From NCBI RefSeq assembly GCF_031598375.1, contig NZ_CP123872.1, positions 1,054,001 through 1,118,000 on the forward strand: a DNA stretch of 64,000 bases. The letters are read 5' to 3'. The translations under genes and the position numbers were made by a program. Numbering within the stretch: position 1 is the first letter of the stretch; every line of letters begins with the position of its first letter. This document shows, one piece after another, positions 25,914 to 34,606 of this stretch. The DNA is from Temperatibacter marinus (lineage in GTDB: Bacteria > Pseudomonadota > Alphaproteobacteria > Sphingomonadales > Kordiimonadaceae). The notes beneath the pieces were generated by a model that made no database searches, had not been told where the DNA came from, and saw only the letters and a program-made list of their open reading frames with translations.

Positions 25914-26650
25914 GAGAGGCTTCCTTTGGCTGTCTTAATCGCATCTCCAAGGTTTAGGCTGCCATCATAGAGTGCACGGCCAGTAATCACCCCGTCTAAG
26001 TTTCCTGCCCTAACAACACCGTGTATATCACTAATATCTTTAACGCCGCCACTTGCGATGACGGGAATGGAGACAGCTGACGCTAAGGTACTGCTGGCTT
26101 CAGCATTCACACCTGCTAATGTCCCATCACGGTCGATATCTGTATGAATGAGTGCGGCAACGCCAACATCTTCGAATTTTTTTGCCAGTTCGACGACTTG
26201 TAATTCACTAGCCTCTGCCCATCCTTCAACCGCAACAAAGCCCTTTAAGGCATCAATGCCGACAGCAATCTTTCCGGGAAAGGTTTTACAAGCCTCAATG
26301 ACCAATTTTGGATTTTTTACAGCTAAAGTGCCCAAAATTAAACGAGAAATGCCTTGATCAATCCAATATTCCATGGTTTCTAGCGTTCTTATCCCTCCCC
26401 CTAATTGGACAGGCACATCGCATGTTTTAATAATCTCTCTCACAGGAAAGGCATTCACAGGCTCCCCTGCAAAGGCTCCATTTAAATCAACAAGATGAAG
26501 CCATTCACAGCCGGCTTTGACAAATTCTTGAGCTTGAGCTGCTGGACTATCGTTAAAGACAGTCGCTTGATCCATATCACCTTTATAAAGGCGGACACAT
26601 TGACCATCTTTTAGATCGATCGCAGGATAGATGGTGATTGATTGACTCAT
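25907..26650 (-). CDS. hisA: ProFAR isomerase
   Basis: Phosphoribosylformimino-5-aminoimidazole carboxamide ribotide isomerase, fourth step of histidine synthesis. A 247-residue barrel related to HisF, with the two catalytic Asps in [17 protein letters not shown] and [13 protein letters not shown] and the phosphate loops [11 protein letters not shown] and [13 protein letters not shown] 26650 is chosen: it has GGAG about six bases upstream and overlaps the hisH stop by one base (TAATG). A start 12 nt earlier would enter hisH without a good ribosome-binding site. Confidence 0.98.
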   Translation of the reverse strand: MSQSITIYPAIDLKDGQCVRLYKGDMDQATVFNDSPAAQAQEFVKAGCEWLHLVDLNGAFAGEPVNAFPVREIIKTCDVPVQLGGGIRTLETMEYWIDQGISRLILGTLAVKNPKLVIEACKTFPGKIAVGIDALKGFVAVEGWAEASELQVVELAKKFEDVGVAALIHTDIDRDGTLAGVNAEASSTLASAVSIPVIASGGVKDISDIHGVVRAGNLDGVITGRALYDGSLNLGDAIKTAKGSLSC

Positions 26651-27303
26651 TACACACTCCATTTCAGGAAAGCTGCGAGGAATTTTAACCCTGCAGTTTG
26701 ACTTTTTTCAGGATGAAACTGGGAGCCGATTACATTGTCGCGGCCAACGACTGCTGTAATAGGCTGACCATAATCAACAGTCGCCAAAGGCGTTTCACCC
26801 GCGTCCATTTCCATATGATAACTGTGAACAAAATAGACATGATCGCCAGAGTTGAGGGCACCAACAACGGGATGTTCATGTCCTGCAGTTGAAAGCTGGA
26901 GATTATTCCAGCCCATGTGGGGGACTTTAAACTGAGGGGGTAAGGCTAAGGGCTTCACTGTGCTATTCACCCAGTGCATTCCTTTATGGACGCCAAATTC
27001 ATGGCCTTCCGCAGCCATTAATTGCATCCCGACGCATATCCCTAAAAACGGGCGTCCCTGCACTCTAACAACTTCATCGAGAGCGTCTTTCATGCCATCG
27101 ATTGAGAGAAGCCCTTTTCGGCAATCAGCAAAAGCACCAACACCAGGTAAGATAACACGATCTGCCTTACAGACTCTTTCTGGATCATTTGTTACAACAA
27201 TATCTCGCTGAAGGCCCGCGTCAGAGGCTGCCCGTATGAGAGCTTTTTCAGCAGAGCGTAAGTTGCCCGAGCCATAATCAATTAGAACACATTTCTCTGC
27301 CAT
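26650..27303 (-). CDS. hisH: Imidazole glycerol phosphate synthase, glutaminase subunit
   Basis: Class I glutamine amidotransferase that feeds ammonia to HisF. The 217-residue protein has the catalytic Cys in [15 protein letters not shown] and the His/Glu of the triad in [13 protein letters not shown] near the C-terminus; the start [22 protein letters not shown] is typical. ATG 27303 is chosen because AGAGG lies six bases upstream, 10 nt after the hisB stop; an upstream in-frame start at 27354 would run into hisB. Confidence 0.98.
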   Translation of the reverse strand: MAEKCVLIDYGSGNLRSAEKALIRAASDAGLQRDIVVTNDPERVCKADRVILPGVGAFADCRKGLLSIDGMKDALDEVVRVQGRPFLGICVGMQLMAAEGHEFGVHKGMHWVNSTVKPLALPPQFKVPHMGWNNLQLSTAGHEHPVVGALNSGDHVYFVHSYHMEMDAGETPLATVDYGQPITAVVGRDNVIGSQFHPEKSQTAGLKFLAAFLKWSV

Positions 27304-27313
27304 GTGGGGCCTC

Positions 27314-27925
27314 TTATAAGGATCCGCCCAAAGTGCCTTTAGTGCTTGGAACACTATCTGCTTTTCTTGGATCTATCTCAATGGATGCACGGAGTGCACG
27401 GGCTAGGGCTTTGAAGCTGCTCTCAATAATATGATGATTATTTTTGCCGTATAAATTTTCCATATGTAGAGTCGCACCCGCTGCAAAGGCAAACCCACGG
27501 AACCATTCTTCAAACAATTCTGTGTCCATGTCACCGATCTTGTCCCGGTCAAAGGAAATATTGAATATAAGGAAAGGACGCCCTGAAATATCAAGAGCAG
27601 CGCGTGTTAATGTTTCATCCATTGGGATGTAAGCATGAGCATACCGAGTGATCCCTTTAAGGTCGCCAAGCGCTTCTTTGACAGCAGTTCCAAGAGCAAT
27701 GCCAACATCTTCTGTGGTGTGATGACCGTCAATGTGAAGATCTCCATCGCAGCGCACTGTGAGATCGATAAGAGAGTGACGCGAGAGTTGCTCAAGCATA
27801 TGATCAAGGAAACCAATGCCTGTTTTCACGTCATAAATTCCTGATCCATCTAAATTCAGATCAACTTGAATATTTGTCTCATTCGTTTTCCGATTGATAG
27901 AGGCTTTCCGCATCTTGTCATCCAT
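27314..27925 (-). CDS. hisB: Imidazoleglycerol-phosphate dehydratase
   Basis: Dehydrates imidazole glycerol phosphate to imidazole acetol phosphate. The 203-residue monofunctional form (no phosphatase domain) shows the metal-binding motifs [32 protein letters not shown] and [19 protein letters not shown] 27925 has GAGAG two bases upstream; ATG 27913 is also possible. It is the first gene of hisB-hisH-hisA-hisF-hisE, divergent from hslV. A minus-strand promoter-like TTGTAT-16-TATAAA (27963-27990) lies 38 nt upstream. Confidence 0.98.
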   Translation of the reverse strand: MDDKMRKASINRKTNETNIQVDLNLDGSGIYDVKTGIGFLDHMLEQLSRHSLIDLTVRCDGDLHIDGHHTTEDVGIALGTAVKEALGDLKGITRYAHAYIPMDETLTRAALDISGRPFLIFNISFDRDKIGDMDTELFEEWFRGFAFAAGATLHMENLYGKNNHHIIESSFKALARALRASIEIDPRKADSVPSTKGTLGGSL

Positions 27926-27962
27926 TTCTCTCAAATTAAGGCATCACTTGACTTTGGGTACG

Positions 27963-27990
27963 TTTATAAGGGCAAAGCTGGATCATACAA
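27963..27990 (-). promoter_or_regulatory. Candidate promoter of the his cluster
   Basis: On the minus strand TTGTAT (27985-27990), 16-bp spacer, TATAAA (27963-27968), 38 nt before the hisB ATG. Reasonable sigma-70 match; no leader peptide with consecutive His codons fits in this short leader, so classic attenuation is unlikely. Confidence 0.4.
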
Positions 27991-28097
27991 TAGTTACTTT
28001 TGAGACTAATTTATTCTTTCTAAACCCTTGTATCAGGCTAAGCTTCTATCTATATGCTGACTTATGCAAACAAAAAAGCAGGAATGTGAGAATAAGT

Positions 28098-28667
28098 ATG
28101 GCCCATGATGATCGGACCTTGAACGGTGAAAACTGGCGTGGAACTACAATCTGCGCAGTCAGGAAAAATGGCAAAATTGTTGTGGCGGGCGATGGCCAAG
28201 TTTCGGTTGGTGATACAGTGATGAAAGCGAATGCTAGAAAGGTTCGCAAGCTTTCTGGCGGAAAAGTCGTGGCTGGCTTTGCAGGCGCCACTGCAGATGC
28301 CTTCACCTTGTTCGAGCGTTTAGAAGCAAAGCTTGAGCGCCATCCTGGTCAATTGACGCGTGCCTGCGTTGAGCTGGCAAAAGATTGGCGAACAGATAAA
28401 TACCTTAGACAATTACAAGCCATGCTGATCGTTGCAGACAAAGCAGTTACATTGGTGGTGACAGGCAACGGTGACGTTCTAGAGCCCGAGCATGACATTG
28501 TCGCCATAGGTTCTGGGGGAAATTATGCTCTGGCCGCAGGTCTAGCCTTGCAAGATCAAGAAATGGCTGCAGAAGACATGGCGCGCCGGTCTTTAAAGAT
28601 TGCCTCAGACATTTGTGTTTATACTAACAATAATTTGACTGTCGAGACTTTGGACTCAGAAGAATAA
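28098..28667 (+). CDS. hslV: HslV peptidase of the HslUV protease
   Basis: Proteasome-like peptidase (N-terminal Thr hydrolase) forming the double hexamer of the HslUV (ClpQY) protease. The 189-residue product has a propeptide, and the catalytic Thr is expected at residue 16 ([13 protein letters not shown]), as in other alphaproteobacterial HslV with propeptides. Other hallmarks: [51 protein letters not shown]. The start ATG 28098 is chosen because it gives the conserved propeptide length; GTG 28086 is an alternative. It is 19 nt before hslU. Confidence 0.97.
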   Translation: MAHDDRTLNGENWRGTTICAVRKNGKIVVAGDGQVSVGDTVMKANARKVRKLSGGKVVAGFAGATADAFTLFERLEAKLERHPGQLTRACVELAKDWRTDKYLRQLQAMLIVADKAVTLVVTGNGDVLEPEHDIVAIGSGGNYALAAGLALQDQEMAAEDMARRSLKIASDICVYTNNNLTVETLDSEE

Positions 28668-28686
28668 GTTAAGAAAGAATATTCCC

Positions 28687-29997
28687 ATGGTAAGTTTTTC
28701 TCCTAGAGAGATCGTTTCAGAACTCGATCGTTATATTATCGGCCAATCTGACGCTAAGCGTGCGGTTGCTGTTGCTTTAAGAAATAGGTGGCGCCGTCAA
28801 CAATTAGATGGACAAATGCGGGATGAGGTGCTCCCGAAAAACATCCTAATGATTGGACCGACAGGCGTTGGTAAAACTGAAATCTCCCGTCGCCTTGCTA
28901 AACTCGCGAATGCCCCCTTTATTAAAGTGGAGGCAACGAAATTTACAGAAGTAGGCTATGTAGGCCGTGATGTAGAAAGCATCATTCGTGATATGGTGGA
29001 AAATGCTATTCTCATGACAAAAGAAAAAGGCAGAAAAGACGTTGCTGCCCGCGCTGAGTTAGATGCTGAAAATCGTGTCCTCTCTGCTCTTGTTGGGGAG
29101 AACGCCTCTGACGCCACGCAGGATAAGTTCCGTAAAATGCTTAGAAGCGGAGAGTTGGCTGATAAGGAAATTGAACTTGAAGTGAATGACACCAGCAGTC
29201 CATTCCCGCAAATGGATATTCCAGGGATGCCTGGAGCGTCTATGGGCATGATTAATTTAAATGATATGCTGGGTGGAGCGCTGGGTGATCGCAAAGTCAA
29301 AAAGAAACTCAAAGTAAAAGATGCCTATGAGATTTTAATGGGGGAAGAAGCAGATAAGCTGATCGATGATGAATCAGCAACACGGGATGCTCTTCAGCTC
29401 GTTGAAAATAGCGGCATTGTCTTTTTGGATGAGGTAGATAAAATTTGCACACGTGAAGATGCCCGAGGCGGGGATGTGAGTAGAGAAGGTGTTCAGCGAG
29501 ATCTGTTGCCACTGATTGAAGGAACCACCGTATCGACAAAATATGGCCCTGTAAAAACAGATCATATTCTTTTTATTGCTTCAGGGGCTTTTCACTTGGC
29601 CAAACCAGCTGATTTGTTGCCAGAACTGCAAGGAAGATTGCCCATTCGAGTAGAATTAAGGGATCTTACGGAGGCTGATTTCAAACGGATTCTGACAGAA
29701 CCAGATTATAGTCTCCTCAAACAATATACAGCCCTCATGGGGACGGAAGAGGTTTCGTTAACCTTCACAGAGGACGGTATTGATGAAATCGCCAGAGTAT
29801 CGGCATATTTTAATGAAACAGTCGAAAATATTGGCGCTCGGCGCTTACATACGGTTCTAGAAAAAGTGCTTGAAGATATTAGCTTTGATGCATCAGACAA
29901 GTCTGGTCTAGAGCTGAGTATTGACGGTGCCTATGTCAAGAAAGCAATGGGCGATTTGGAAGCTGTTGACGCAGACCTGAGTAAATTTATTTTATAG
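28687..29997 (+). CDS. hslU: HslU ATPase of the HslUV protease
   Basis: AAA+ unfoldase that feeds substrates to HslV. The 436-residue protein has a Walker A GPTGVGKT (about residues 58-65), the pore motif GYVGRDVES, Walker [10 protein letters not shown] and sensor/arginine-finger region [14 protein letters not shown]; the I-domain lies between about 110 and 235. It ends with the conserved LSKFIL, whose C-terminus docks in HslV. Co-transcribed with hslV; an intrinsic terminator follows within soxR. Confidence 0.99.
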   Translation: MVSFSPREIVSELDRYIIGQSDAKRAVAVALRNRWRRQQLDGQMRDEVLPKNILMIGPTGVGKTEISRRLAKLANAPFIKVEATKFTEVGYVGRDVESIIRDMVENAILMTKEKGRKDVAARAELDAENRVLSALVGENASDATQDKFRKMLRSGELADKEIELEVNDTSSPFPQMDIPGMPGASMGMINLNDMLGGALGDRKVKKKLKVKDAYEILMGEEADKLIDDESATRDALQLVENSGIVFLDEVDKICTREDARGGDVSREGVQRDLLPLIEGTTVSTKYGPVKTDHILFIASGAFHLAKPADLLPELQGRLPIRVELRDLTEADFKRILTEPDYSLLKQYTALMGTEEVSLTFTEDGIDEIARVSAYFNETVENIGARRLHTVLEKVLEDISFDASDKSGLELSIDGAYVKKAMGDLEAVDADLSKFIL

Positions 29998-30007
29998 TTT
30001 ACTGGCA

Positions 30008-30469
30008 TTAAGTGCTTTTTGAGGGCCTGTCCAAAAGGATGGGCCCTTTTGCGTTGTTTCCTAAAATGTCATCGGGGTTATAGATGGGGCATTTTTCCAT
30101 AGAAAGACAGCCGCACCCTATACAGCCGGTTATGGTGTTTCTAAGGCGCGAGAGGGCCTCAATTCGCTCATCTAGCATAGAATGCCACTGAGTAGACATT
30201 TTTTCCCAATCGCCTTTGGTTGGGGTGCGTTTATTTGGTAGAAGATCCAGCGATTCTTTAATTTTTTCTAAGCTAACCCCCATTTTTTGAGCGGCTTTAA
30301 TAATTGAAACGCGTCGGATAGTGTCCGGATAATATCGTCGCTGATTGCCTGCATTTCTTAGGCTGTAGATGAGGGCCTTATCTTCATAAAAATGCAGCGT
30401 AGAGACTTTCACACCGCAGCGCGCCGCAATCTGGCCGACGGTCCATTTAGGGAAAGTTTGAGCCGACAT
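30008..30469 (-). CDS. soxR: Redox-sensitive regulator SoxR (MerR family)
   Basis: MerR-family activator with a [2Fe-2S] cluster that senses redox-cycling compounds. The 153-residue protein has an N-terminal winged helix (WTVGQIAARCGVKVSTLHFYEDKALI) and a coiled dimerisation helix. The cluster motif has Cys 116, 119, 121 and 127 (CIGCGCLSMEKC). A perfect SoxR box lies 15 bp upstream (30484-30501), within a promoter facing the other way. The last 40 bp contain the hslU terminator. Outside enterics SoxR usually controls drug exporters or quinone-handling enzymes; here the first target is a small unknown ORF. Confidence 0.97.
   Translation of the reverse strand: MSAQTFPKWTVGQIAARCGVKVSTLHFYEDKALIYSLRNAGNQRRYYPDTIRRVSIIKAAQKMGVSLEKIKESLDLLPNKRTPTKGDWEKMSTQWHSMLDERIEALSRLRNTITGCIGCGCLSMEKCPIYNPDDILGNNAKGPILLDRPSKST
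30022..30050 (+). terminator. Intrinsic terminator of hslVU
   Basis: 11-bp stem AGGGCCTGTCC (30022-30032) and GGATGGGCCCT (30037-30047) with two wobbles, loop AAAA, then TTTT. It sits inside the 3' end of the convergent soxR reading frame. Confidence 0.75.
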
Positions 30470-30479
30470 GATTTTTTCC

Positions 30480-30510
30480 TTTACCTCAAGTTAACTTGAG
30501 GTTTTAGAGT
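30480..30510 (+). promoter_or_regulatory. SoxR-activated promoter with perfect SoxR box
   Basis: TTTACC (30480-30485), a 19-bp spacer, then TAGAGT (30505-30510). The palindrome CCTCAAGTTAACTTGAGG (30484-30501) starts in the -35 and fills most of the spacer, the same layout as the E. coli soxS promoter, where the long spacer needs SoxR distortion. Transcription would begin near 30517 in the plus direction. Confidence 0.88.
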
Positions 30511-30541
30511 AGGGCGACTCGACACCAATAACAAGGAAAAA

Positions 30542-30721
30542 ATGATGCTACATATTCAGAAAACACCGGCCCCAGCACGACACCTTGGCCAACAAAGGAG
30601 AGGCGCAAGTTATGTGTCCTTCTATGAAACTAATCAGATGATTGATAGGGCCTCGGTGACACAGACGGCCTTTTGGCAGAGATTATTAGGCCTGCTGAGA
30701 GACACATTAAGTAAAAAATAG
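30542..30721 (+). CDS. Small ORF (59 aa), likely SoxR-regulated
   Basis: A 59-residue reading frame with ATG 30542 (or the adjacent ATG 30545), preceded by AAGGA at about 30532-30536, and stop TAG at 30719-30721. It lies about 25 nt after the predicted start of the SoxR-activated transcript. The protein is basic at the N-terminus (RHLGQQRR) and ends in an amphipathic stretch FWQRLLGLLRDTLSKK. There is no transmembrane segment and no family I recognise. Codon use is compatible with coding. It is followed by a TetR-type operator and a VOC gene. Confidence 0.6.
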   Translation: MMLHIQKTPAPARHLGQQRRGASYVSFYETNQMIDRASVTQTAFWQRLLGLLRDTLSKK

Positions 30722-30749
30722 AGACCCTGAAAAGGGATAATAAAAATTT

Positions 30750-30765
30750 TACCGAACGATCGGTA
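30750..30765. promoter_or_regulatory. TetR-type operator upstream of the VOC gene
   Basis: TACCGA-ACGA-TCGGTA, flanked by TTT and AAA, 28 nt before the VOC start. The ACCGA/TCGGT arms match the common style of TetR/AcrR operators. The regulator is unknown and may lie outside the window. Confidence 0.45.
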
Positions 30766-30793
30766 GAAAAATATTACTATAGGAGATTAAGAA

Positions 30794-31210
30794 ATGGTTC
30801 GTTTAGAGCATGTAAATTTTGTCGTAAAAAATATGGAGAAAACACTCGATTTTTATCAAGCGGCTTTTCCCCACTGGCAGGTGAGAACAACGGGAGAAGC
30901 TGAATGGTATGGAGTTCCTCGTACATGGCTTCACTTTGGTGATGATGTCACTTACTTAGCTTTTAATAGTCCGGGTAAGGGAGTGCCCAGAGATTTGAAA
31001 ACATTGTCAGTGGGCTTAATGCATATCGCGTTTGAAGTCACAGGCCTTCACTCTTTAATCCAACGTCTCATCGATGCAGGATATCCTGTTGACAGTGATG
31101 GAAGTCACACAGAGTACCGTCGGAATGTCTATTTCATAGATCCGGACGGGGTTGAAGTAGAATTTGTAGAATATCTTACAGATGACCCGCGCCTGAGAAA
31201 TGGAGAGTAA
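30794..31210 (+). CDS. VOC family protein (glyoxalase/dioxygenase superfamily)
   Basis: A 138-residue vicinal oxygen chelate protein with two beta-alpha-beta-beta-beta halves. Likely metal ligands are His 6 (RLEHVNFVV), His in LMHIAFEV (about residue 77) and Glu near the C-terminus (GVEVEFVEY). Substrates of the family range from methylglyoxal adducts to antibiotics. ATG 30794 has AGGAG about eight bases upstream. It follows the 59-residue ORF by 72 nt and could be part of the SoxR transcript, but the intervening operator suggests its own control. Confidence 0.9.
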   Translation: MVRLEHVNFVVKNMEKTLDFYQAAFPHWQVRTTGEAEWYGVPRTWLHFGDDVTYLAFNSPGKGVPRDLKTLSVGLMHIAFEVTGLHSLIQRLIDAGYPVDSDGSHTEYRRNVYFIDPDGVEVEFVEYLTDDPRLRNGE

Positions 31211-31230
31211 GCCAAGACAAAAGAGGGTGA

Positions 31231-31614
31231 TTAAGGCATAAACTCATAAGAAAGGGTGTAATGATGCACCCCTTCTTTTATATCTATTTCAAGGGTTCCT
31301 GTGATGCCCGTAAGGTCGTCGGTGCCTGAATTAGGGACGATAGAAACAGAGAGTTGTTGGTCGCCTGCCTGCATTGTACCTAGGTGCATGAGATGAAAAC
31401 CCCCTCGCTTCCCATCAAGAGAGCCCTCAAGTCTTTCTAGGGCCACATATCCCGCGGAACCCTCTACACTGCTGCGATGACTAAGCATCTGGCCGACACT
31501 TATGCCGGTAAAATCCCCGGAAAATATTTTATCAAATGTTAAACGTCCCATAGAGTGAGTTTCATCATCTTGAGGGGTCATGCTGATGGTAAAAGTACCG
31601 CAAGATCGTATCAT
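31231..31614 (-). CDS. DUF3224 family protein
   Basis: A 127-residue beta-rich protein of the DUF3224 family: GTFTISMTPQDDE at the start, MGRLTFDKIFSGDFTGISVGQML, SAGYVALERLEGSLDGKRGGFHLMHLGTM, and VSIVPNSGTDDLTGITGTLEIDI. The fold is probably a lipocalin-like barrel related to allene oxide cyclase-like proteins. The function is unknown. It lies 21 nt from the TraB/GumN gene, in the same direction, and is the downstream gene of that pair. Confidence 0.92.
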   Translation of the reverse strand: MIRSCGTFTISMTPQDDETHSMGRLTFDKIFSGDFTGISVGQMLSHRSSVEGSAGYVALERLEGSLDGKRGGFHLMHLGTMQAGDQQLSVSIVPNSGTDDLTGITGTLEIDIKEGVHHYTLSYEFMP

Positions 31615-31635
31615 TTGTGAGCTCCAAATGTGTAA

Positions 31636-32529
31636 TTATTGTACTTGTTCAACTGGGATACCAGCCTTTTTGAGAAGATCAATCACACTTTTCTCTCCGG
31701 CGAGGTGACCCGCGCCCACAGCAATAAAGACTGTCCCTGGCTTGGCCATCATTTGATCAATTTGACCTATCCAGTTGGCATTGCGGGTATAAAGCATGGT
31801 TTCCATGGCTGCGGGAAACTCAGCCATTTCTTCATTCATAATGACAGCAAGTTTGTCCATATCGCCTTGCATCCATGCGTCTTTCATTTGATTGATTTGA
31901 GTTGTTATGGCGGGTAAGTCTTCAAGCATTTCCTTTAGCATGCCGCTTTTAATTATGTTGCCCATTGAGGCGAGGGCCTTCATTTGATACTCAGCGGTTT
32001 CCAGCGATATCACATTTTTACCGGCCGTAATGGCTAGTCCCTCTAACACTTTGTCAACGCCAGAATTGGGGTCAAAACCGCTCTGTACCATTTGACCAGC
32101 AGAGATAGTGACGCCCAATAACCAAGGCTGCATTCTGTTTACCTGTGCCCATGCCTGAGCATTGGATCCATAAAGGTTTTTGATCATAGCATAGACATCG
32201 GCATCCAAGACGGACTCTAATGTTGCACCATTCGGAAGAAGGCCGTATTTCATAATGAGAGGCTGCATGTCTGCGGGAGTCATGGTGGATTGACTCACTT
32301 CTACAACGAGCGAATCTGAAGCGTCAAATGCCTCTTGAATGGCGTTTGTTTGCCAATTTGTCCCTTTTGGAAGGATGTGTATGGTTCCCATCAAGTAGAT
32401 GGTTGTGTCACTATCTTTTATTTTATAGAGAGCAACATCGGCAGTGGCAGACAAGCTTAAGCCACAAGACGCTAAAAGAAATAAATATATAAAAGTTATT
32501 TTTTTCAATGGGTTAGTTAATTTAGACAT
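31636..32529 (-). CDS. TraB/GumN family protein
   Basis: A 297-residue exported protein of the TraB/GumN (PrgY) superfamily. It has a signal peptide (KKITFIYLFLLASCGLSLSATA); both a lipobox (LASC, Cys 22) and a signal peptidase I site (after TATA/SATA) are possible. Motifs are TIYLMGTIHILPKG near residue 45 (the conserved GxxH) and IAVGAGHLAGEKSVIDLLKKAG at the C-terminus (the second GxxH). These His residues are proposed metal ligands of a protease-like fold. It is a common proteobacterial protein of unclear function. Confidence 0.88.
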   Translation of the reverse strand: MSKLTNPLKKITFIYLFLLASCGLSLSATADVALYKIKDSDTTIYLMGTIHILPKGTNWQTNAIQEAFDASDSLVVEVSQSTMTPADMQPLIMKYGLLPNGATLESVLDADVYAMIKNLYGSNAQAWAQVNRMQPWLLGVTISAGQMVQSGFDPNSGVDKVLEGLAITAGKNVISLETAEYQMKALASMGNIIKSGMLKEMLEDLPAITTQINQMKDAWMQGDMDKLAVIMNEEMAEFPAAMETMLYTRNANWIGQIDQMMAKPGTVFIAVGAGHLAGEKSVIDLLKKAGIPVEQVQ

Positions 32530-32624
32530 GTCTTTACCTTTTGTCTATCGTGAGGAGGAAAATTATTATTGCTCTTGTAAAAAACTTTCCTTTAAAAAAG
32601 CAGTCAGGTCAAGGTGAAAAAGGC

Positions 32625-32653
32625 TTGCAAACTCAGATGCCAAGCGTTATAAG
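32625..32653 (+). promoter_or_regulatory. Promoter of rpmI-rplT
   Basis: TTGCAA (32625-32630), 17-bp spacer, TATAAG (32648-32653). The leader would be about 105 nt before the rpmI start. Confidence 0.5.
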
Positions 32654-32762
32654 CCCGACTTCCATCGGGTGTACCGGCCAGTAAGGGCTGCCGTGTGTAC
32701 TCAAAAGCAGACGATGTATCTCGGTGAAAACTGAGACTCAGGTAAATTGTAAAGGACTGCAA
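32654..32762 (+). promoter_or_regulatory. Structured 5' leader of rpmI-rplT
   Basis: The leader contains a hairpin CCCGA-CTTCCA-TCGGG (32654-32669) and a 7-bp stem closed by a GAAA tetraloop (TCTCGGT-GAAA-ACTGAGA, 32719-32736) just before the ribosome-binding site AAGGA. L20 represses this operon post-transcriptionally in other bacteria, so an autoregulatory leader is plausible. The specific fold is inferred by eye. Confidence 0.35.
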
Positions 32763-32960
32763 ATGCCCAAAATGAAGACGAAGTCCAGCGTGAAGAAACG
32801 CTTTAAACTTACCGCTTCCGGTAAGGTGCGTTCAGCTCAGGCTGGTAAGCAGCACGGTATGATCAAACGTACCAATAAGCAAATCCGTAACCAGCGTGGT
32901 ACTACAATCCTTAAAGATTGTGATGCCAACATCGTGAAAAAGTTCATGCCCTACGGCTAG
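32763..32960 (+). CDS. rpmI: 50S ribosomal protein L35
   Basis: Ribosomal protein bL35, 65 residues: [17 protein letters not shown] followed by the basic [20 protein letters not shown]. The start ATG 32763 has AAGGA seven bases upstream; the frame is open for 13 codons more, but those are not part of L35. It forms an operon with rplT (44-nt gap) under its own promoter. InfC, which precedes rpmI in many bacteria, is absent from this locus. Confidence 0.98.
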   Translation: MPKMKTKSSVKKRFKLTASGKVRSAQAGKQHGMIKRTNKQIRNQRGTTILKDCDANIVKKFMPYG

Positions 32961-33004
32961 GCCGGGCTTGAATACGATTTCTTTGAAGATTAGGAGATAA
33001 GAAA

Positions 33005-33367
33005 ATGGCTCGCGTAAAACGTGGTGTTACTTCACATGCTAAACATAAAAAGGTAATTTCGGAAGCTAAGGGCTACCGTGGTCGCCGTAAAAATACAATT
33101 AAAGTTGCTCGTCAAGCTGTAGAAAAAGCTGGCCAGTACGCATACCGCGATCGTAAAGCGAAGAAGCGTACATTCCGTGCTTTGTGGATTCAGCGTATCA
33201 ATGCTGGTTCACGCGCTCTAGGCTTGAACTATGGTAACTTCATGCACGGCCTCTCTTTGGCTGGAATTGAAGTTGACCGTAAAGTGCTTTCTGACCTTGC
33301 TATCAACGAACCTCAAGCTTTTGAGGCATTGGTTGAACAAGCCAAGGCTGCACTTGCTGCAAAATAA
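33005..33367 (+). CDS. rplT: 50S ribosomal protein L20
   Basis: Ribosomal protein bL20, 120 residues, assembly protein that binds 23S rRNA early. Diagnostic: [90 protein letters not shown]. The ribosome-binding site is TAGGAGATAAGAAA. It is followed by an intrinsic terminator before pheS. Confidence 0.99.
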   Translation: MARVKRGVTSHAKHKKVISEAKGYRGRRKNTIKVARQAVEKAGQYAYRDRKAKKRTFRALWIQRINAGSRALGLNYGNFMHGLSLAGIEVDRKVLSDLAINEPQAFEALVEQAKAALAAK

Positions 33368-33397
33368 TTACTGATTACATGATCAGTTATTGATTTT

Positions 33398-33431
33398 AGG
33401 GGAGTTCCGCCTTGCGCGTGGCTCCCCTTTT
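33398..33431 (+). terminator. Terminator of rpmI-rplT
   Basis: GGGGAG (33399-33404) pairs with CTCCCC (33422-33427), 17-nt inner part with GC-rich sub-pairing, followed by TTTT. It separates the ribosomal unit from pheS, though read-through is likely. Confidence 0.75.
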
Positions 33432-33517
33432 ATTTATACGAATTTGATGTAAAGAATTTGTTGGTTTTCCGAATAGCCTACGGGAAGAGGGAGGCCATTT
33501 TAACACAGGAAGTTAAA

Positions 33518-34606
33518 ATGCAGGATCAAATTACGGCTCTTGAAGCTGAAATTACAGAAGCCATCGAGGCCGCCTCTGACCTGAACACTCTTGAAGAAGT
33601 GCGTGTCTCAGCTCTTGGTAAAAAAGGCCGTGTCTCTGGTCTAATGAAGGGGCTCGGTAAAATGGACCCTGAAGAACGTAAAGTGATGGGTCCAGCGCTC
33701 AATGGATTGAAAAATGCCATTGCAGCTAAGCTTGATGGTGCAAAAGGGGTCTTAGAATCGGCTGCGCTTGAAGCACGCCTTGCTACAGAGACATTAGATG
33801 TGTCCTTGCCCAGCAAGCCAGATACGTTAGGGTCCATTCACCCGATCAGTCAAGTGATGGACGAGATTGCTGAAATCTTTGCAACCATGGGCTTCGATGT
33901 TGCAGAAGGTCCTGATCTTGAAGATGACTTCCACAATTTTACAGCCCTCAATATTCCTGAGCATCATCCAGCTCGTCAGATGCACGATACATTTTATCTA
34001 AAGCCAGATGATCAGGGAGAGCGAAAAGTTCTTCGTACCCATACAAGCCCTGTTCAAATCAGAACCATGGAAAATAAAAAACCTCCGATCCGCATTATTG
34101 CGCCAGGGCGTACCTATCGGAGCGATAGTGATGCAACACATACCCCCATGTTCCATCAAGTTGAAGGCTTGGTGATCGACAAGGATACGCACCTCGGGCA
34201 TCTCAAGGGAACATTGGAAGCCTTTTTGAAAGCCTTCTTTGAGGTTGATGCGGTGACGCTGCGCCTCAGACCTTCATATTTCCCTTTCACAGAGCCAAGT
34301 ATGGAAGTTGATGTTCAGTGTGAATTTAAAGATGGTTCTGTGAAAATTGGTGATGGCAATGATTGGCTAGAAATTTTAGGGTCAGGCATGGTGAATCCTC
34401 GTGTTCTCGAGGCCTGTGATCTGGACCCGACCCTCTATCAAGGGTTTGCTTTTGGGTGCGGCATCGACCGGTTGGCGATGTTGAAATACGGCATGAACGA
34501 TTTGCGTGCTTTCTTTGATGCAGACTTAAGATGGCTCAAGCATTATGGCTTTAGAGCATTGGGTCTCCCGTCTCTTGCAAGCGGTATTAATGGAGGGCTC
34601 AGCTAA
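33518..34606 (+). CDS. pheS: Phenylalanyl-tRNA synthetase alpha subunit
   Basis: Class II catalytic subunit of the alpha2-beta2 enzyme charging tRNA-Phe. Length 362 residues from ATG 33518 (AGGA seven bases upstream). The N-terminal coiled coil (residues 1-90) is followed by the core with [37 protein letters not shown], the motif 2 region [14 protein letters not shown] (here [10 protein letters not shown]), and motif 3 [18 protein letters not shown]. The stop overlaps the pheT start (TAATG). Confidence 0.99.
   Translation: MQDQITALEAEITEAIEAASDLNTLEEVRVSALGKKGRVSGLMKGLGKMDPEERKVMGPALNGLKNAIAAKLDGAKGVLESAALEARLATETLDVSLPSKPDTLGSIHPISQVMDEIAEIFATMGFDVAEGPDLEDDFHNFTALNIPEHHPARQMHDTFYLKPDDQGERKVLRTHTSPVQIRTMENKKPPIRIIAPGRTYRSDSDATHTPMFHQVEGLVIDKDTHLGHLKGTLEAFLKAFFEVDAVTLRLRPSYFPFTEPSMEVDVQCEFKDGSVKIGDGNDWLEILGSGMVNPRVLEACDLDPTLYQGFAFGCGIDRLAMLKYGMNDLRAFFDADLRWLKHYGFRALGLPSLASGINGGLS

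Noticed and set aside
27935-28097. Histidine leader peptide before hisB
   Set aside because: No run of His codons between the promoter-like site and hisB on the minus strand.
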